Part shown: positions 23,145 through 35,285 of the stretch, piece after piece
Position numbering within the stretch: position 1 is the first letter of the stretch
Layout of the letters: each line of letters begins with the position of its first letter
Assembly (NCBI RefSeq): GCF_000801105.2
Contig: NC_079511.1
Span: 10,036,784-10,100,783, forward strand
Length of the DNA stretch: 64,000 nucleotides
From: Raphanus sativus
Taxonomy: Eukaryota > Streptophyta > Magnoliopsida > Brassicales > Brassicaceae
Direction of reading: 5' to 3'
Notes under the pieces: model-generated
The model's database searches: none
The model's input: only the letters and a program-made list of their open reading frames with translations
Told to the model about the DNA's origin: nothing
Program-made: the position numbers and the translations under genes

Positions 23145-24049
23145 TTATTGTCAAGCCCGCTGGCGAACACGCATTCATCGCCAATTAGGTTTCTCACCGT
23201 CTTCATCGTCAGCCATCTTGGATACAGATTTCGTTAACTCGACTTGACTATTCAGTTCGATTGGGATCCCATACCAACACCGAGTACAGACCTTCATCTT
23301 CCATTTCAGCCTCGACCTTCTATCTTTCCAATTTGACGGTTACAGTTATCAGACCCCATGTGTTGTTAATCCCGACCATCCACTATCGGTATTAACTTCC
23401 ACTATTTATTAGCTCTCTAAAATATAAAACCGCCATCACTAAACTCTCTTGGGCTTCTACTCTCCCAATCTATATAAACAGATGGTTCATAACTCTCCTC
23501 TTTTCACCGTAAACACACCTTCAGAAGCTTAATTTAGTGTTTCTCTTCCAGATTTTTTTTTTCGGAAGCTTCAAAGAGGTATCAAACATCGGCAGCCATG
23601 GCTATTATTGAGCACCAACGTTCAGAAGATTATGACCCAGGCAACTGTACGCTACTCGGATCTTCTCTATTTCATATAGTTGTTGTTTGACTACTTTCTC
23701 TCTTTCTATTCATTGACATAATTCTGCTTTGTTGTGGTTTCAATGCATCTAAAACTTGATTTTCTTCAAAGTGGAAGCTTTAGAACCACTGATTTTCTTA
23801 GGGTTTGTAGTAGGTGCTCTGATTCGTGTTCTATTCATTTTGTATTTGTTATGCAGAAAGCTCAGATCCAGATTTGGCTATTTGAGCAGAAATGAGGACT
23901 TAAGGAAGAATTAATGTAAGCAATCATATTTTCTTCTGTGCTACACATCTGTTGCTAATGACATAAGTATGAACTATGTAATTCCTTAGTTAGTTGCCTT
24001 GGAAAATCGAGTTTGAATACATGATCAACACTATGACTAACACTCCAAT

Positions 24050-24221
24050 CAGGGGCGGACCCACTAAGGAAGGAGTGGTGTCAAGTGACACCACAGAAAG
24101 TTAATAAATTTTTGATTTGTGCATAGATTACATAGAGAATTCTTGCTAACTCCTACTTGACAATTTTTTTACTTAAAACATATATTGACCCCACATAAAG
24201 TTGGTGCTGGGTCCGCCACTG
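24050..24221. mobile_element. hAT-type MITE with 8-bp target duplication
   Basis: 172-bp element with terminal inverted repeats CAGGGGCGGACCCA and TGGGTCCGCCACTG-like (written here as the plus-strand ends), flanked by ACTCCAAT at 24042-24049 and 24222-24229. CAG ends, an 8-bp duplication and no coding capacity fit a non-autonomous hAT element. Confidence 0.88.
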
Positions 24222-26146
24222 ACTCCAATGCAGTTTTTAGAAAAGTATGGTCAGAAACTCAATTTCACTTTCCTACGCTTCTTGCCAGGTCTGTCAAAAA
24301 AAATCAAGGATTGATTGTTTCAGTTTTTTTTTTTGGTATTCTTTATAATTAGTGTGTTGGCGTTTGGATCCAAAGAGAACATTGATCCTTCCAAATACCA
24401 ATATTCTTTGCTATAGTAAGTCTAATTTGTATTTTGTCGGTTTCATAATATTTGAAGTTACTTTTCATGTATTTTTCCATGTATCAGTTAATAGGATTAC
24501 AGCTTCTCGAGACCTCGGGGAAAATTAAAATTTAATAGATCTGTTGGCAAAAAAAGGTCGAAGGAGTTCTTGAGAGACGATGCCGCTGGTTCCAATATTT
24601 CTATTTTGTGGTCAGTCGTCACTGTTCTGAAAACTGTAAACCCACTTTGGTTAGCTTCCGTCACATGGAAGTTAAGAGGTATTACCATACCTTTACCGGG
24701 AAAAATGGTTGTTTCCTCGAGCTAGAATTAGACCCCCACCATGTTGATTCCTATCTCAAGTTAGCTATAGAGATTCTCAAATGGAGTGACAAATGTAATT
24801 TTTTTAAGCATGAGTGAATACTCTGTGTATAACATTGAGCGAAGTGCCTGCTCAAATCTAAGTATTCACATTAAAAAAAGTCATGTAAATGGTAACCACT
24901 TTCTTTAAATCAACATTGAAGCTTGTGGCAAAGTTACCATGACTTGAACCCATTTGACCAGTGGAAGGTTCTAACCTGGACGCTCACATGAACATATTAA
25001 CCGTTCTAGCTGTCTCTGGTGGTACCACCGGGACATAATCACTTGCTCACTCCACTCGGAAACCATAACACAAATCCAATGTTCCTACAATTTGTCATAC
25101 CAATCCTTCCTACCTTCGATTGTGTAGATCATATTGATGATAATTTTCAGACACTCTTCATAATATCTACTAAAAATTACTTTATGTTTTAACGTATAGT
25201 AATCAGTATCCAAACCGTCAAATACTAAACAGGTCTGTAGATGAAGTTAAGATAAGATCAGAATTTGGGCTTCTTTAGCAGGCCTATAAATAAAGTTTAC
25301 ACATGGGTTCTGTTTACACAAGTCCATTCACTTAGTTAATTGAATACGTATTATGAATACATACATAGCCGGTCTGTATTAGTATACTGTATACATAAAT
25401 AATGTGGTCAGCATTATTGTCGATTGGAGTTGCCTTGGTATATAGTTTGAACGGTACTCCTCATGTTTCATACAATTTTTAGGTATCTTACGGTACAAGC
25501 TATTATCCAAAATCTAAAATGGGTTGATTTCAGCATGAATTATTTTTGATATACGCACAGGTTAAAGTAGACTTTAAAATAAGGACACAGTCCCTTATCC
25601 TAACGTCATAGCTACATCTTCAGAGAATTTGCAATGTAAGAATTTTAATAGTTTTAGTACCTCAACATCATGTTGCTTAGTTGAGTTTGTATCATCCGTT
25701 CAACAGTCCTGTACATGCTTATTACATTTTTGTGATCATACAGCAGTTTCAGCAAGAGCATCTCGACAAGCCCGTATGCTCAGACGATCAACAAAACCGC
25801 AGCAGACAATCCCAGATGGTTAGTCACCTCCATATTCTAATCAGAAGTATTTTTTGATTGTCAGATACACAGTAGATTAACTCATTATTTCGTTTCTTAG
25901 CTAACAAGCAACTAATGAAAAAACGTGGAGGAGGAAGACCGTGTATTATTTCAGGTACATCGATCAGTCTGAAAAATGATTCTTATATATATATACTGAC
26001 TCCATTAACACCAATATTTACATCCCTTCAGAAGCATCTGTTTCAGCCAACGCTCTCCTTGACGATAATCACCGTCCATGGCTGTCTCTTACTTACCTCT
26101 CCAAATTGGACACACTGCAGACCATCCCTAAATAGCAATACATAGA

Positions 26147-27364
26147 CTCAGCTCAGGTATAATCGTGTTGTTTGAGCATAGTTATTTATATTTTCTAAGT
26201 AAGCAACCACTTGAAAAAATATTGAGAGGTAAATTTCCTAATATCCTTGAAAGTTATAAATTAAATGGTCCTAAAGCCAAAATAAAATTCAAACAAAATG
26301 TACATGTAACATTTATTTTACATAAACTTATATAACTTTAATTATTTTATATGTTTTTCATCAAGAAATACATAATTTTAAATAATAGAAAATAGTAAAT
26401 TTTGAGTGGTAAAAATTCAATATGTTAGACAAAAAATAAAAACAAAAAATATTAAAACCTACATTTTGGAAAACTGTCTAATGATTTATGTTTTAATAAT
26501 ATTAATATATGTAAATATATATGTATATATAATACTGAAATAAATAGAAAATATAATTAAAAATAAATATTATATAAAAATCTCGGGCGTAGCCCGGGCC
26601 GACCCTAGTATCTTTATATATAAAGAAGACCTTGCTTCTCTCCCAGACCTGCCAGCTCGGACGCCACGTCACAAATTGGAGCTCTGCGGTGTCGACACGT
26701 CAGATCCGCACCGTTTTACTAAAGCGTTGTTTTATGTTTACGGGCTTTGCGGTGGGCTTCGTCCAGCGCTTCTTTTGCGGCCCGTCGACACAGTCTCCTA
26801 ATCAAAAGCTCTCCTTCGTGTTCTTCGATTCTCTTCGATCGTACGGGGACGATCCAGATTCTGTAACGGTATGCGTTGTGATTTCTTCGTCTTTAATCCT
26901 ATTAATTCGTAAGCCCACTCCGAAACCTTCAATTGCGTTGTTCGTCGGTGAAATCGGGTATAAGTATGTTAGTATCTCTTCTCTGTAAATCGCGATCTCC
27001 ACATCTCTCTGCTGCTCATCTAACTCATATTCATCTCTCTTTATGGCGAACTCGAAGATAATGCCAGTTTTTATGGTTTAGTGTTTGGGATTATGTACCT
27101 GTTGTTGGTTAGATCTTAAAAAGCTCGAATCTTTACTGGTGTCTTTTTTTGTATATATGAAACTCCTAAATACGAGTCTTCACCACAGTGCTAAGTTTTG
27201 CAGTGCGTTGACACGCTTCGCACTGGTCTAGCCATGGGCGCGGATCGAGGAATCCACGTTGAGGCCGATTCTAGCTTCCTCCCTTTGACGATTGCTAAGA
27301 TCTTGAGGGGCCTCGCTGATGTCGAGTATCCTGGATAGATTTTCCTCGGGAAATAGGTACGTAA
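26147..27364 (+). repeat. 1,218-bp direct repeat, left copy
   Basis: Appears identical, base for base wherever I compared, to 35286-36503 at a constant offset of 9,139. It spans the 3' end of Helitron-like element 1 and the 5' part of element 2, and stops exactly at the CACTA left terminus. Its 118-codon frame (26632-26988) looks like chance. Confidence 0.93.
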
Positions 27365-27379
27365 CACTACAAGAAAACT

Positions 27380-27830
27380 GCTCGATTCCCAGGGAAGATA
27401 TCCTCGGAATGTCGTCGGAATTCACGTATTCCGACGACAAACCCAGGAAATGATCCGTCGGAATAATATCGTCGGAATAACGTAAGTCGTCGGAATTCCC
27501 TCGGAAATTTGTGACGAAATTCCGACGGAGACTTTTTCCGAGGGAATTCCGAGGAACACCTACGGTGATCCCATTGTCGGAATATCCCTCGGAATTTTCC
27601 GAGGGAATGTCCCTCGGAAAACACTGTCGGAAAATTCCGAGGAACTCTCCCTCGGAATATTCCGAGGGATATTTCCTCGGAAAATTCCGAGGAAACTGTT
27701 CCTCGGAATTTTCCGAGGGAATATTCCTCGGAATTTTCCGACGGAATACTCCCTCGGAAAATTCCGAGGAACACTTCCCTCGGAAATTTCCGAGGGCCTT
27801 CGTTCCTCGGAATTTTCGTAAAATATAATT
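27380..27830. repeat. left subterminal palindromic repeat array of the CACTA element
   Basis: About twenty close-packed variants of TTCCGAGGGAA and CCTCGGAATTTTCCGAGG over 450 bp. The array translates as repeated RNFPRNF-type frames on both strands, which are not genes. Confidence 0.9.
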
Positions 27831-28013
27831 TATATTAATAAATAAATATTAATTTATTTCTTATTAATTAAATTGGAAAATTAATTATTAAATTCGAAAA
27901 TTAATTATTAAATTGAAAATTAAAATAAAAAACATAATATAAATAGTTCAAAAGTAATATTCATACAAAACAGAAAATAAAAATAAAGTTTAAAACATAA
28001 ATTAAAGTTAGAA
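27831..28013. other. AT-rich 3' UTR region of the Transposase_24-like gene
   Basis: AT-rich non-coding sequence between the stop codon of the minus-strand gene and the left subterminal array. Confidence 0.5.
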
Positions 28014-30289
28014 CTACTCGTCCTCGTCGACGTCGAAGTTCTGGTCCGGGAATTGCCTCATGAAGGCCGCCATCATCTTCTCACTCCGCCTCCTGTCTGC
28101 CTCTCTAGCTCTCTCTTGAGCCGCCATCTTCTCCTCCAACTGACGGATGCGTTCATCCTTATCCTTCAGTTGATCCATCAGAGTAGGATCAACTGGCACC
28201 TGAGACGTAGGAGGAACCGATTTGGATCGACGACCCAAACCGACCAAACGTCCCTTCTTCTTTGGAATCGCCTGAAAAAGAAAATTTAAAATCTTAATCA
28301 TAGAAAAAATTTTTAAAATTAATAAGTAAATTGATATTTACAAAATATCTTACCGATTCAAGAAGCTCGTTGATTCGGACTTGAGAGAGGGCAGTGGACT
28401 CAGTAGATGTGGCGTCAAGATCGAGATCGGCCTGGATCTGGGAGAGACGGGCCTCCTCGTCTTGTGTCATACTGTCCACCAGGGAGACAACCTCCTGCGC
28501 AAGACCGTCATCAATCTGGCCCGTGGTCTTGTTGGTGTGGATCCTCTTGTACAAAGGGAAATCACCCACGGGCTCACCTTCATTTTCTTGCGCCTAGGAA
28601 AACACATAAATTCAAAAAAAACATTAGAAAGCAGAAAAATTAAAAATTTACAATTAAAAAGAAAAGGAGTTTGAACTTACCATCTTGTCTGCGAGAGTGG
28701 GAATAGACTGAGCACCCAAATTGTGCTTGTACATGCCCTTCCCGCCACGATCGCTCTTGCGGTTGGCGGAGTTGGTGTTAGAGACCTGCTTCGTCGAGTC
28801 CTTGTCCCAATGGACACACAACTCCTCCCAAGTGGTCATGTTGATCCACTTTGGGACCTTATAATGAAAAAAAATTTTTTAAAGTTAAATAGAATTAAAA
28901 AAATATATTAATAAAGTTAAAAAAAAGAAAATACCTTATCCGCTAGCCACTTCTGCTTCCATTCATATATTTGCCCGGAATATGAATCCATACATTTGTG
29001 GATGAAGGCGTTGCGGATGAACGTCGTGTTATCCGGATGCCAGTTGAACTCTTGCTGGAAAAAACAAAACCTGATTAGTAGAAATAAAATTTCAAAGGAA
29101 AAAAATAGAAATTTTTAAAAGTTAGAATACTTACAGCAAACTGACGAAACCAGAGCTCCTGCTCATCCCTCGGCATCACTGTGAAGGTTGCGTATCCCTT
29201 CTTGAGGTCGGAATACATCATCCTGTTGATCCAAGCGCTGATCCCGTTATGGGATCGGTCGAACCTAATACATAGGAAACAACTTATTAAAAATGAATCT
29301 AATTTTTCAAATAAAGAAAATTAAACTTTCACTTACCAAGTCTGACCGGGTTCCCTAGGATACAGAGTGAGATAAGGGAGATGGTCACGACCTGGCTGTT
29401 GCACCAGCTGTGCAACAGTCATCACTCCTGGAGCGACATGAGGCTCGGGAATGTCTGGGAAGTCGTGAGGAAGATGAGGGGCCGCAGCGGGAGAAGGAGC
29501 CGCATGCTGAACCATAGCGGGACGGGGGCTCTGCGATGAGGATGACGAACCCCGAGACCGGCTAGACGAAACCCGAGAATCCGAAGGGGTCGTCGAAGTA
29601 GCGCGGCCTCGCGGTGGGGCCCGACGAGATCGAGCCCTCGCACTCTGGTCACTAGAATCCCTATAATTTTTTAAAAATAATGAATTAAAATTAATAAAAT
29701 TTATTTTTTAAAATATATATTTATAAATTATAAAAACAGCTAAAATGATTTATAAATTAAAAAAATGTCTTAAGAATTATTAAATAACTTATAAATTATT
29801 TATAAATTTCAAAATATCTAAAAAAATATTAAATGACTTTTAAAATTATTTATAAATTATAAAATTTGCTAAAATAATTTTTAAATGACTTTTAAAATTA
29901 TTTATAAATTATGAAATTTGCTAAAATAATTATAAAATGACTTTTTAAATTTTTAAAAATTTTGAAATTAACTAAAATAATTATTAAATGACTTATAAAA
30001 TTTTTATAAATTATAAAGTAGCCAAAATAATTACTAAAAAATTGAAACCCTAAAATTAATCAAATCTAAAATCAAAACCTAATCAAACCCTAAAATCTAA
30101 TCAAAACTTAACATCAAAACCCTAATCCTAATCAAAACCCTAATCCTAATCAAAACCCTAATCCTAATCAAACCTAATCAAACCCTAATTCTAATTAAAA
30201 CCTAATCTACTCAAATTCCCTAAAATCTAACAAAATTCCCTAAAATCTAACCTAGAACTAATAAGAGAGGGGGAGAAGAGAACTTACAT
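28014..30289 (-). CDS. CACTA accessory transposase (Transposase_24 / TNP1-like)
   Basis: Seven exons on the minus strand, all with GT-AG borders: the first two coding bases at 30289-30288, then 29660-29337, 29264-29135, 29054-28935, 28857-28681, 28593-28354 and 28271-28014. They join in one frame to 416 residues. The N-terminus is Ser/Arg/Pro-rich. The middle has the family pattern [20 protein letters not shown], then EQELWFRQF, then [15 protein letters not shown] and [13 protein letters not shown]. The C-terminus is a charged coiled coil ending DVDEDE. The start codon appears to be split by the first intron (AT at 30289-30288, G at 29660). Such proteins are thought to bind the subterminal repeats and assist TNP2. 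No disabling mutation is visible. Confidence 0.8.
30050..30250. repeat. AAACCCTAATC-rich stretch in the first intron
   Basis: Repeated AAAACCCTAATCCTAATC units, with several telo-box-like AAACCCTA motifs. It resembles a degenerate telomere-type simple repeat and lies inside intron 1 of the Transposase_24-like gene. Confidence 0.7.
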
Positions 30290-30309
30290 GGAGGAGGGAG
30301 AGATTAGGG

Positions 30310-30430
30310 GAGTGGGGGTGGAGGGGGAGCCCGAATATCAAGAGGGAGAGGAGGAGGAGCCGGAAATCGCCAAGGGAGAGGAGGAGGAGCCGGAAATCGC
30401 CAAGGGAAAAGAGAGAAAAGAGAGAAATGG
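30310..30430. repeat. 30-bp tandem duplication in the leader of the Transposase_24-like gene
   Basis: A unit GGAGAGGAGGAGGAGCCGG followed by AAATCGCCAAG is present twice in tandem. Since the gene reads from the other strand, this is in its 5' UTR. Confidence 0.7.
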
Positions 30431-30459
30431 GGAAGAAGATCCGCAGATCTGGTTTTACC

Positions 30460-30690
30460 CCGAAAATTCCGACGGAAAATGAAACCCTCGGAATTCTGTC
30501 GGAATTTTCGGTTTACGAACCGGTTTACCAGAATTCCGACGGAATTCCGAGGGATTCAGGAATTCCGTCGGAATTCCCTCGGAATTATGGGTTCCTCGGA
30601 ATTTCCTGGGAAATTTCCCAGGAAATTCCTAGGAATCCTATGGTTCCTCAGAATTTCCTGGGAAAATTCCCAGGAAATTCCGAGGAACCA
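30460..30690. repeat. internal palindromic array A of the CACTA element
   Basis: Dense variants of GAATTCCGACGGAATTCC and TTCCTGGGAAATTTCCCAGG, placed just upstream of the Transposase_24-like gene. The same motif class forms the subterminal arrays. Confidence 0.88.
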
Positions 30691-31020
30691 TAGTTTAGGG
30701 GTTCGGATTAATGATTTACAAACTTTAGACCGTTCCTTGAACAATTTGGCAGTTTTCTCAAGACTTATATTGATAGTACATGACAAATAAACATTCAAAT
30801 TACAAAATGATTGAATCGAGTATAAGTATTGTCGTTTAGGTTCATTAAAGTGTATAAGTGTTTATCTTGCATTGCTGTTTGGGGATCTCGGTGCAACAAT
30901 CGGAAAAGTGGCCATTAATTGGTACAACACCAATGTCTTGTCCCATAATCAATTGAAGACACTTACTAAGGCTTACGTAAGTCTTCTGGGAACCGTAAAT
31001 TGGTGTTTTCGATTCTAAAT
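30691..31020. other. spacer between the two internal palindromic arrays
   Basis: No gene-like frame and no further palindromes. Confidence 0.5.
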
Positions 31021-31311
31021 CCTTATTCCCTAGGAATTTCCTGGGAAAATTCCCAGGAAATTCCGACGAAATGCTGAATTCCTAGGAATTTCCTGGGAAA
31101 ATTCCCAGGAATTTCCCACGAAATGCTGATATCCGTCGGAATTTCCTGGGAATTTTCCCAGGAAATTCCTAGGAATCTATACCCTAAAATCAAATCCCTA
31201 AAATCTGATTTTACAAGGTAAAATTCCGAGGAAATTCCGAGGAAACCCTCAAGATCCTCGGAATTTCCTCGGAATTCTGAAAAAAAAAAAAAAAAAAAAA
31301 AAAAAACTATA
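31021..31311. repeat. internal palindromic array B of the CACTA element plus oligo(A) run
   Basis: Variants of CCTAGGAATTTCCTGGGAA and TTCCGAGGAAATTCCGAGG between 31029 and 31277, followed by an A run of about 28 bases up to the TNP2 stop codon. Confidence 0.88.
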
Positions 31312-34300
31312 CTACTCTCCAATCTCTGGTTCATCCTCTGAACCCGAGTCACCATCATCACCACCAGATGAATCTGAATCTGGATCTTGGTGAAACTCTC
31401 CAATCTCTGGTTCATCTTCGACGTGAACAACGGCTTCGTCTCCAAAATCGGTGAAATCGATAACAAGATCAACTGCAGCTACATCTCCTGCTGCACTTAA
31501 GTTGCCGGATGTGTTTGGTTGGAGTGGGTCTTCCAACTCAGAACTTCCTTGAACTCGGCTTCTCGGGTTGAGTGCTGTAACAGTAACCCATGGATCATCT
31601 CTGTTCGTAACCCGGGGGTATTTGATATAACAAACCTGTAACATTTTTAAATTTGTTAATTAAGTATGAATGATGATGAAGCAAATATTGAAAATAATTG
31701 ACATATATATTTTTAATTACCTGATCGGCCTGAGAAGCAAGAATGAAAGGATCATAATATGGCAGTTTTCGCCTCGAATGTACTGATGTGACACCAAATG
31801 CATCTGTTGTGACACCTCGATCCGGAGTGTTGTCGTACCAGTCACAATAGAAAACTGTGCACCGCAATCCAACCATGCCCGGATACACGATTTCCAAAAT
31901 CTCGCGTATGTTTCCGTAGTATACATCATCTCCAGCTGCAGAGCAAACGCCAGCATTATAAGTCTTACTCGAACGTCTCCTCTTAGAAGTTGTGAATGCA
32001 TATCCCCGAGAAGCAAATCTCGGATATGACTTCACAACATACTTTGGGCCCCAAATCATCTCGCGTAGCCAATCATTAATTGTTTCACCTCTGGCCATAC
32101 CATCAGACACCTATTAATAAAACATATGTTAGTATAAAAATTTGGTAAATAGTATAAAAATTTATTTTCTGCACTCACATAAGTACGCATCCATCCAGCA
32201 AATTCTCTCATCTTCAGTGCTTCTAGTTCCTCCTCTGTGGCGTGTCTATATTCGAACCGCTTTTCCGCCATGAAAATCCTGTACATATTATGATAATATA
32301 AAAATTTGAACTTGCTAAAATAAATATTAAAAATAATATTTAAATTTTGTACCTCTCGTATTGAAAAACATCTTCGCAGTTGGTGAGCAAATATATTTGC
32401 AATTGACTGTGTTCCTCTTCAGTAAGTTGACGGTTCTTTGGTTTTCCGCTGAGTCGTCCAACATCTGTGAAGATGTCTGGAACCGTAACATAATATGTTG
32501 CCCTTTCGCCTCTATCATCATGCCGAGCGGGTTTTCTGCTTTTCGTCTGCACTTCTCCTGGAAAGTAGTGCTCCGCAAAGTTTGAAGTTTCTGCTCTGAT
32601 AAACTGTGCCACTATAGAACCTTCTACCCTACTTAAATTTTTCACCATTTTCTTTAGATGAAACATATACCGCTCATACAGATACATCCATCTATACTGA
32701 ACAGGACCACCAAGTTCCAATTCTCTTGGCAGGTGAATAACAAGATGCTCCATAACATCAAAAAATGAAGGAGGAAATATCTTCTCAAGGTTGCACTTAA
32801 TCACGGCTATGTTAGTCTTCAAGTTTTCAATACATTCAGGAGTAACTGATCTCGTGCATAAATCTCGGAAGAAAGCACTTATCCCGGCAACTGCTTCATA
32901 AACATTCTTTGGTAATAGTTCCTTGAAGGCGAACGGAAGGAGGCGCTGCATCATTACATGGCAATCGTGACTCTTTAAGCCGGTAAACTTTCCTTCCCTT
33001 CTGTCGACACAGTTACCCAAATTAGATGCATAACCGTCTGGAAATTCCACATCCTTTGAAATCCAATCAAAGAACGCATCTTTGGCCGCTGCATCAAGTC
33101 GGTATATGGGAAAAGGAGCCCTGCCATTCTCATCAACATGAAGTTCTTCACGAGCACATATATCGACTAAATCCAGTCTTGACTTCAAATTATCCTTGGT
33201 TTTACCTTGAACGTTAAGGATCGTGTTCATCAGGTTGTCGAAAAAGTTCTTCTCAATATGCATGACATCTAAATTATGCCTCAGCAGATGATCCTTCCAG
33301 TATGGCAGATCCCAGAAAATACTCTTTTTGTGCCAGTTATGTAGATCTCCAACAGCATCTACCGGATAATGCACATGTCCACCCACGTCTGGGGTCCTTT
33401 CTGCACCAAAATCTCTTAGTTGTGTCAACATTTCTCTCCCACTGATTTCCGGTGTTGGATCATCAAACACCCTCTTGTTCTTCGTAAATAAATTCCTACT
33501 CCTGCGATATGGATGATCTGGTGGTAGGAATCTCCTGTGACAGTCAAACCAACACGTTTTCCTTCCATGTTTTAGTTGGAAAGCATCAGTGTTATCTTGA
33601 CAATATGGACATGATAGCCTTCCATGTGTTGTCCATCCAGATAACATACCATATGCTGGGAAATCACTTATTGTCCACATAAGTACTGCCCGCATTTGGA
33701 AGTTTTCTTTACATGAAACATCGTACGTTTCAGCACCTTGACCCCATAGCTGTTGCAACTCATATATTAGTGGCTGTAGAAATACATCAAGTGATCTCCT
33801 AGGATGCTCTGGTCCGGGAACAAGAATGGAGAGAAACAAAAACTCTCGACGCAAGCACAAGTTTGGCGGTAAGTTGTATGGTGTGAGAATGACTGGCCAT
33901 AGAGAATATTGTCTCCCATGCTTCCCAAATGGGCTGAAACCATCCGTACATAATCCAAGGTAGACATTTCTTCTTTCATACGCAAATTCTGGATAGGTCG
34001 ATTGAAAATGCTTCCAAGCTTTTGCATCTGAAGGATGTCTAATCTCACCATCCGTTGAATGCTCCGCATGCCATCTCATTGGTTGCGCTGTGCGTTCGGA
34101 CAGATACAACCTCTGCAACCTTTCCGTCAATGGCAAATACCACATCCTTTTATATGGCACTGGAACTCTTCCACCCGTATCTTTATAACGAGCCTTTCCA
34201 CAAAATTTGCATGCATCCAGCTGCTCATCCGCCCTCCAATAAATCATGCAGTTATCCCTGCATACATCTATTACCTGGTACGATAAACCAAGACCAGCTA

Positions 34301-34928
34301 CCAGTTTCTGAACCTCGTAGTATGAACCAGGAGCAACATTATCCTCAGGTAGAACACCTTTTACAAAATCAGCAATCGCATCCACACAGTCTTCAGCCAA
34401 ATTATAATCGGATTTAATGCTCATCAGTCTTGTTGCAGATGATAAAGCTGAATGACCATCTCTGCAACCTTCGTACAAAGGTTGCTTTCCAGCATCCAAC
34501 ATATCATAAAATCTCCTAGCTTGTGTATTGGGTAAATCTTCCCCTCTAAAATGATCATTTACCATCTGCTCAGTACCTACACCATAATCTACGTCCATTC
34601 TAATTGGTTCTTCTAACCTAACCGCAGGTTGAGGTTCGCTAGTACTACCATATTCATAATCAGTTTCCCCATGATGATACCAAATTTTGTAACTCCGTGT
34701 AAACCCTCGAGTATATAGATGAGTCCAAACATCTAACTGTTTTATAACCTTCCTATTTTTACAAGTAGAACAAGGACATCTTAACATACCTGATTTAGCT
34801 TCCGGTTGGTTGAGAGCTTTCCCCATGAATTCCTTTAGACCATTTTCGAACTCTGGCGTAAGCAATCTCGTGTTCGGATCCATATGAGGTCGATCTATCC
34901 AAGAGCGATGATAATTATAAGAAGACAT
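31312..34928 (-). CDS. CACTA TNP2-type transposase
   Basis: Four minus-strand exons, 34928-32353, 32278-32179, 32110-31721 and 31635-31312, with GT-AG borders and phases that agree, give 1,129 residues. Start chosen at MSSYNYHRSWIDRPHMD: this matches the usual N-terminus, whereas the open frame upstream translates the subterminal repeats. Domains in order: transposase-associated Cys domain (about residues 8-90, CPCSTCKNRK), Transposase_21 (about 270-560; GFSPFGKHGRQYSLWPVIL, PAYGMLSGWTTHGRLSCPYC, HNLDVMHIEKNFFDNLMNTI), DUF4218 (about 610-730; HLPRELELGGPVQYRWMYLY) and DUF4216 in exon 3 (VYPGMVGLRCTVFYCDWYD). The acidic C-terminus carries two DEPEIGE repeats. No stop or frameshift is visible. 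The enzyme cuts at CACTA ends and could act in trans even though its own element lacks one end. Confidence 0.93.
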
Positions 34929-35035
34929 GATTTTTTCAATCAGATTCGTGTGTGCAAAATAGAATGAGAGAGGATGAAGATATGTAGTGAATGAAGAGGA
35001 TGAGGGGTGCTTGCATTTATAGATTAAATCTGCCG
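34929..35035 (-). promoter_or_regulatory. TNP2 leader and TATA-like promoter
   Basis: On the minus strand TCTATAAATGCAAG (about 35026-35013) lies roughly 90 bp before the TNP2 start and directly next to the subterminal array, the expected place for a CACTA promoter. Confidence 0.55.
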
Positions 35036-35285
35036 ATATTTCCCACGACATTCCCAGGAAATTCCGACCAACTAGCCGTTGCCGTCGGAATTTCCTCGGA
35101 ATAATCAACGGCTCTATTATCCCTCGGAATTTCCTCGGAAATTTCCGAGGGATCTACCAGTCCGTCGGAATTTCCTCGGAAAATTCCGAGGAAATTCCGA
35201 GGAAACACGAAAATTGTGTTTCCTCGGAATTTCCTCGGAATTTCGTGGGAATATTCCGACGGACACATAGTCCCTCGGAATTTCC
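35036..35285. repeat. right subterminal palindromic array of the CACTA element
   Basis: Repeated TTCCTCGGAATTTCCTCGG-type units, cut off abruptly after TTTCCCTC where the flank duplication begins. Confidence 0.9.

Larger units (their letters stand above)
22945..26608 (+). mobile_element. Helitron-like element 1
   Basis: Proposed 5' end TCTATTTATATAAAG at 22945, preceded by A. Proposed 3' end is CTAG at 26605-26608, followed by T and preceded by a CGGGC/GCCCG hairpin (26584-26596). The first 100 bases contain GCCACATCAG and TGACACGTGTC blocks that recur as GCCACGTCAC and CGACACGTC at the start of element 2, supporting a shared 5' end. The interior has an ATG at 23598 (MAIIEHQRSEDYDPGN) and open frames near 24608-24817, 25629-25823 and 25915-26145 that look like small exons, but I do not recognise the protein and see no Rep/helicase motifs. 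It is non-autonomous and carries a nested hAT MITE. Confidence 0.55.
27365..35285 (-). mobile_element. CACTA (En/Spm) element with two apparently intact genes and a missing right terminus
   Basis: The left end is CACTACAAGAAAAC, the classic CACTA terminal repeat. Arrays of a CCTCGGAATTTCCGAGG-type palindrome lie just inside both ends, as expected of subterminal transposase-binding repeats. Both genes read on the minus strand, so the right end is the 5' end. At that side the subterminal array is present, but the terminal CTTGTAGTG is absent: after CCCTC at about 35286 the sequence switches to the flank duplication. Without both ends the copy should be unable to move in cis. The target site before insertion is preserved at 36500-36506 (ACGTAA then AAG). 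Confidence 0.92.

Noticed and set aside
26632..26988. 118-codon frame repeated identically at 35771-36127
   Set aside because: Identity comes from the 1,218-bp flank duplication. It starts inside the Helitron 5' region, has no domain, and overlaps an antisense frame of equal quality.
27367..27828. frames of 105-135 codons on both strands over the CACTA left end
   Set aside because: They are translations of the palindromic subterminal repeat.
30050..30250. interstitial telomere
   Set aside because: The units are irregular (AAACCCTAATCCTAATC) and confined to an intron; a degenerate simple repeat is enough to explain them.
35017..35108. longer N-terminus of TNP2 starting at 35108
   Set aside because: The extra 60 residues translate the subterminal repeats and the promoter; the conserved start is MSSYNYHRSW at 34928.
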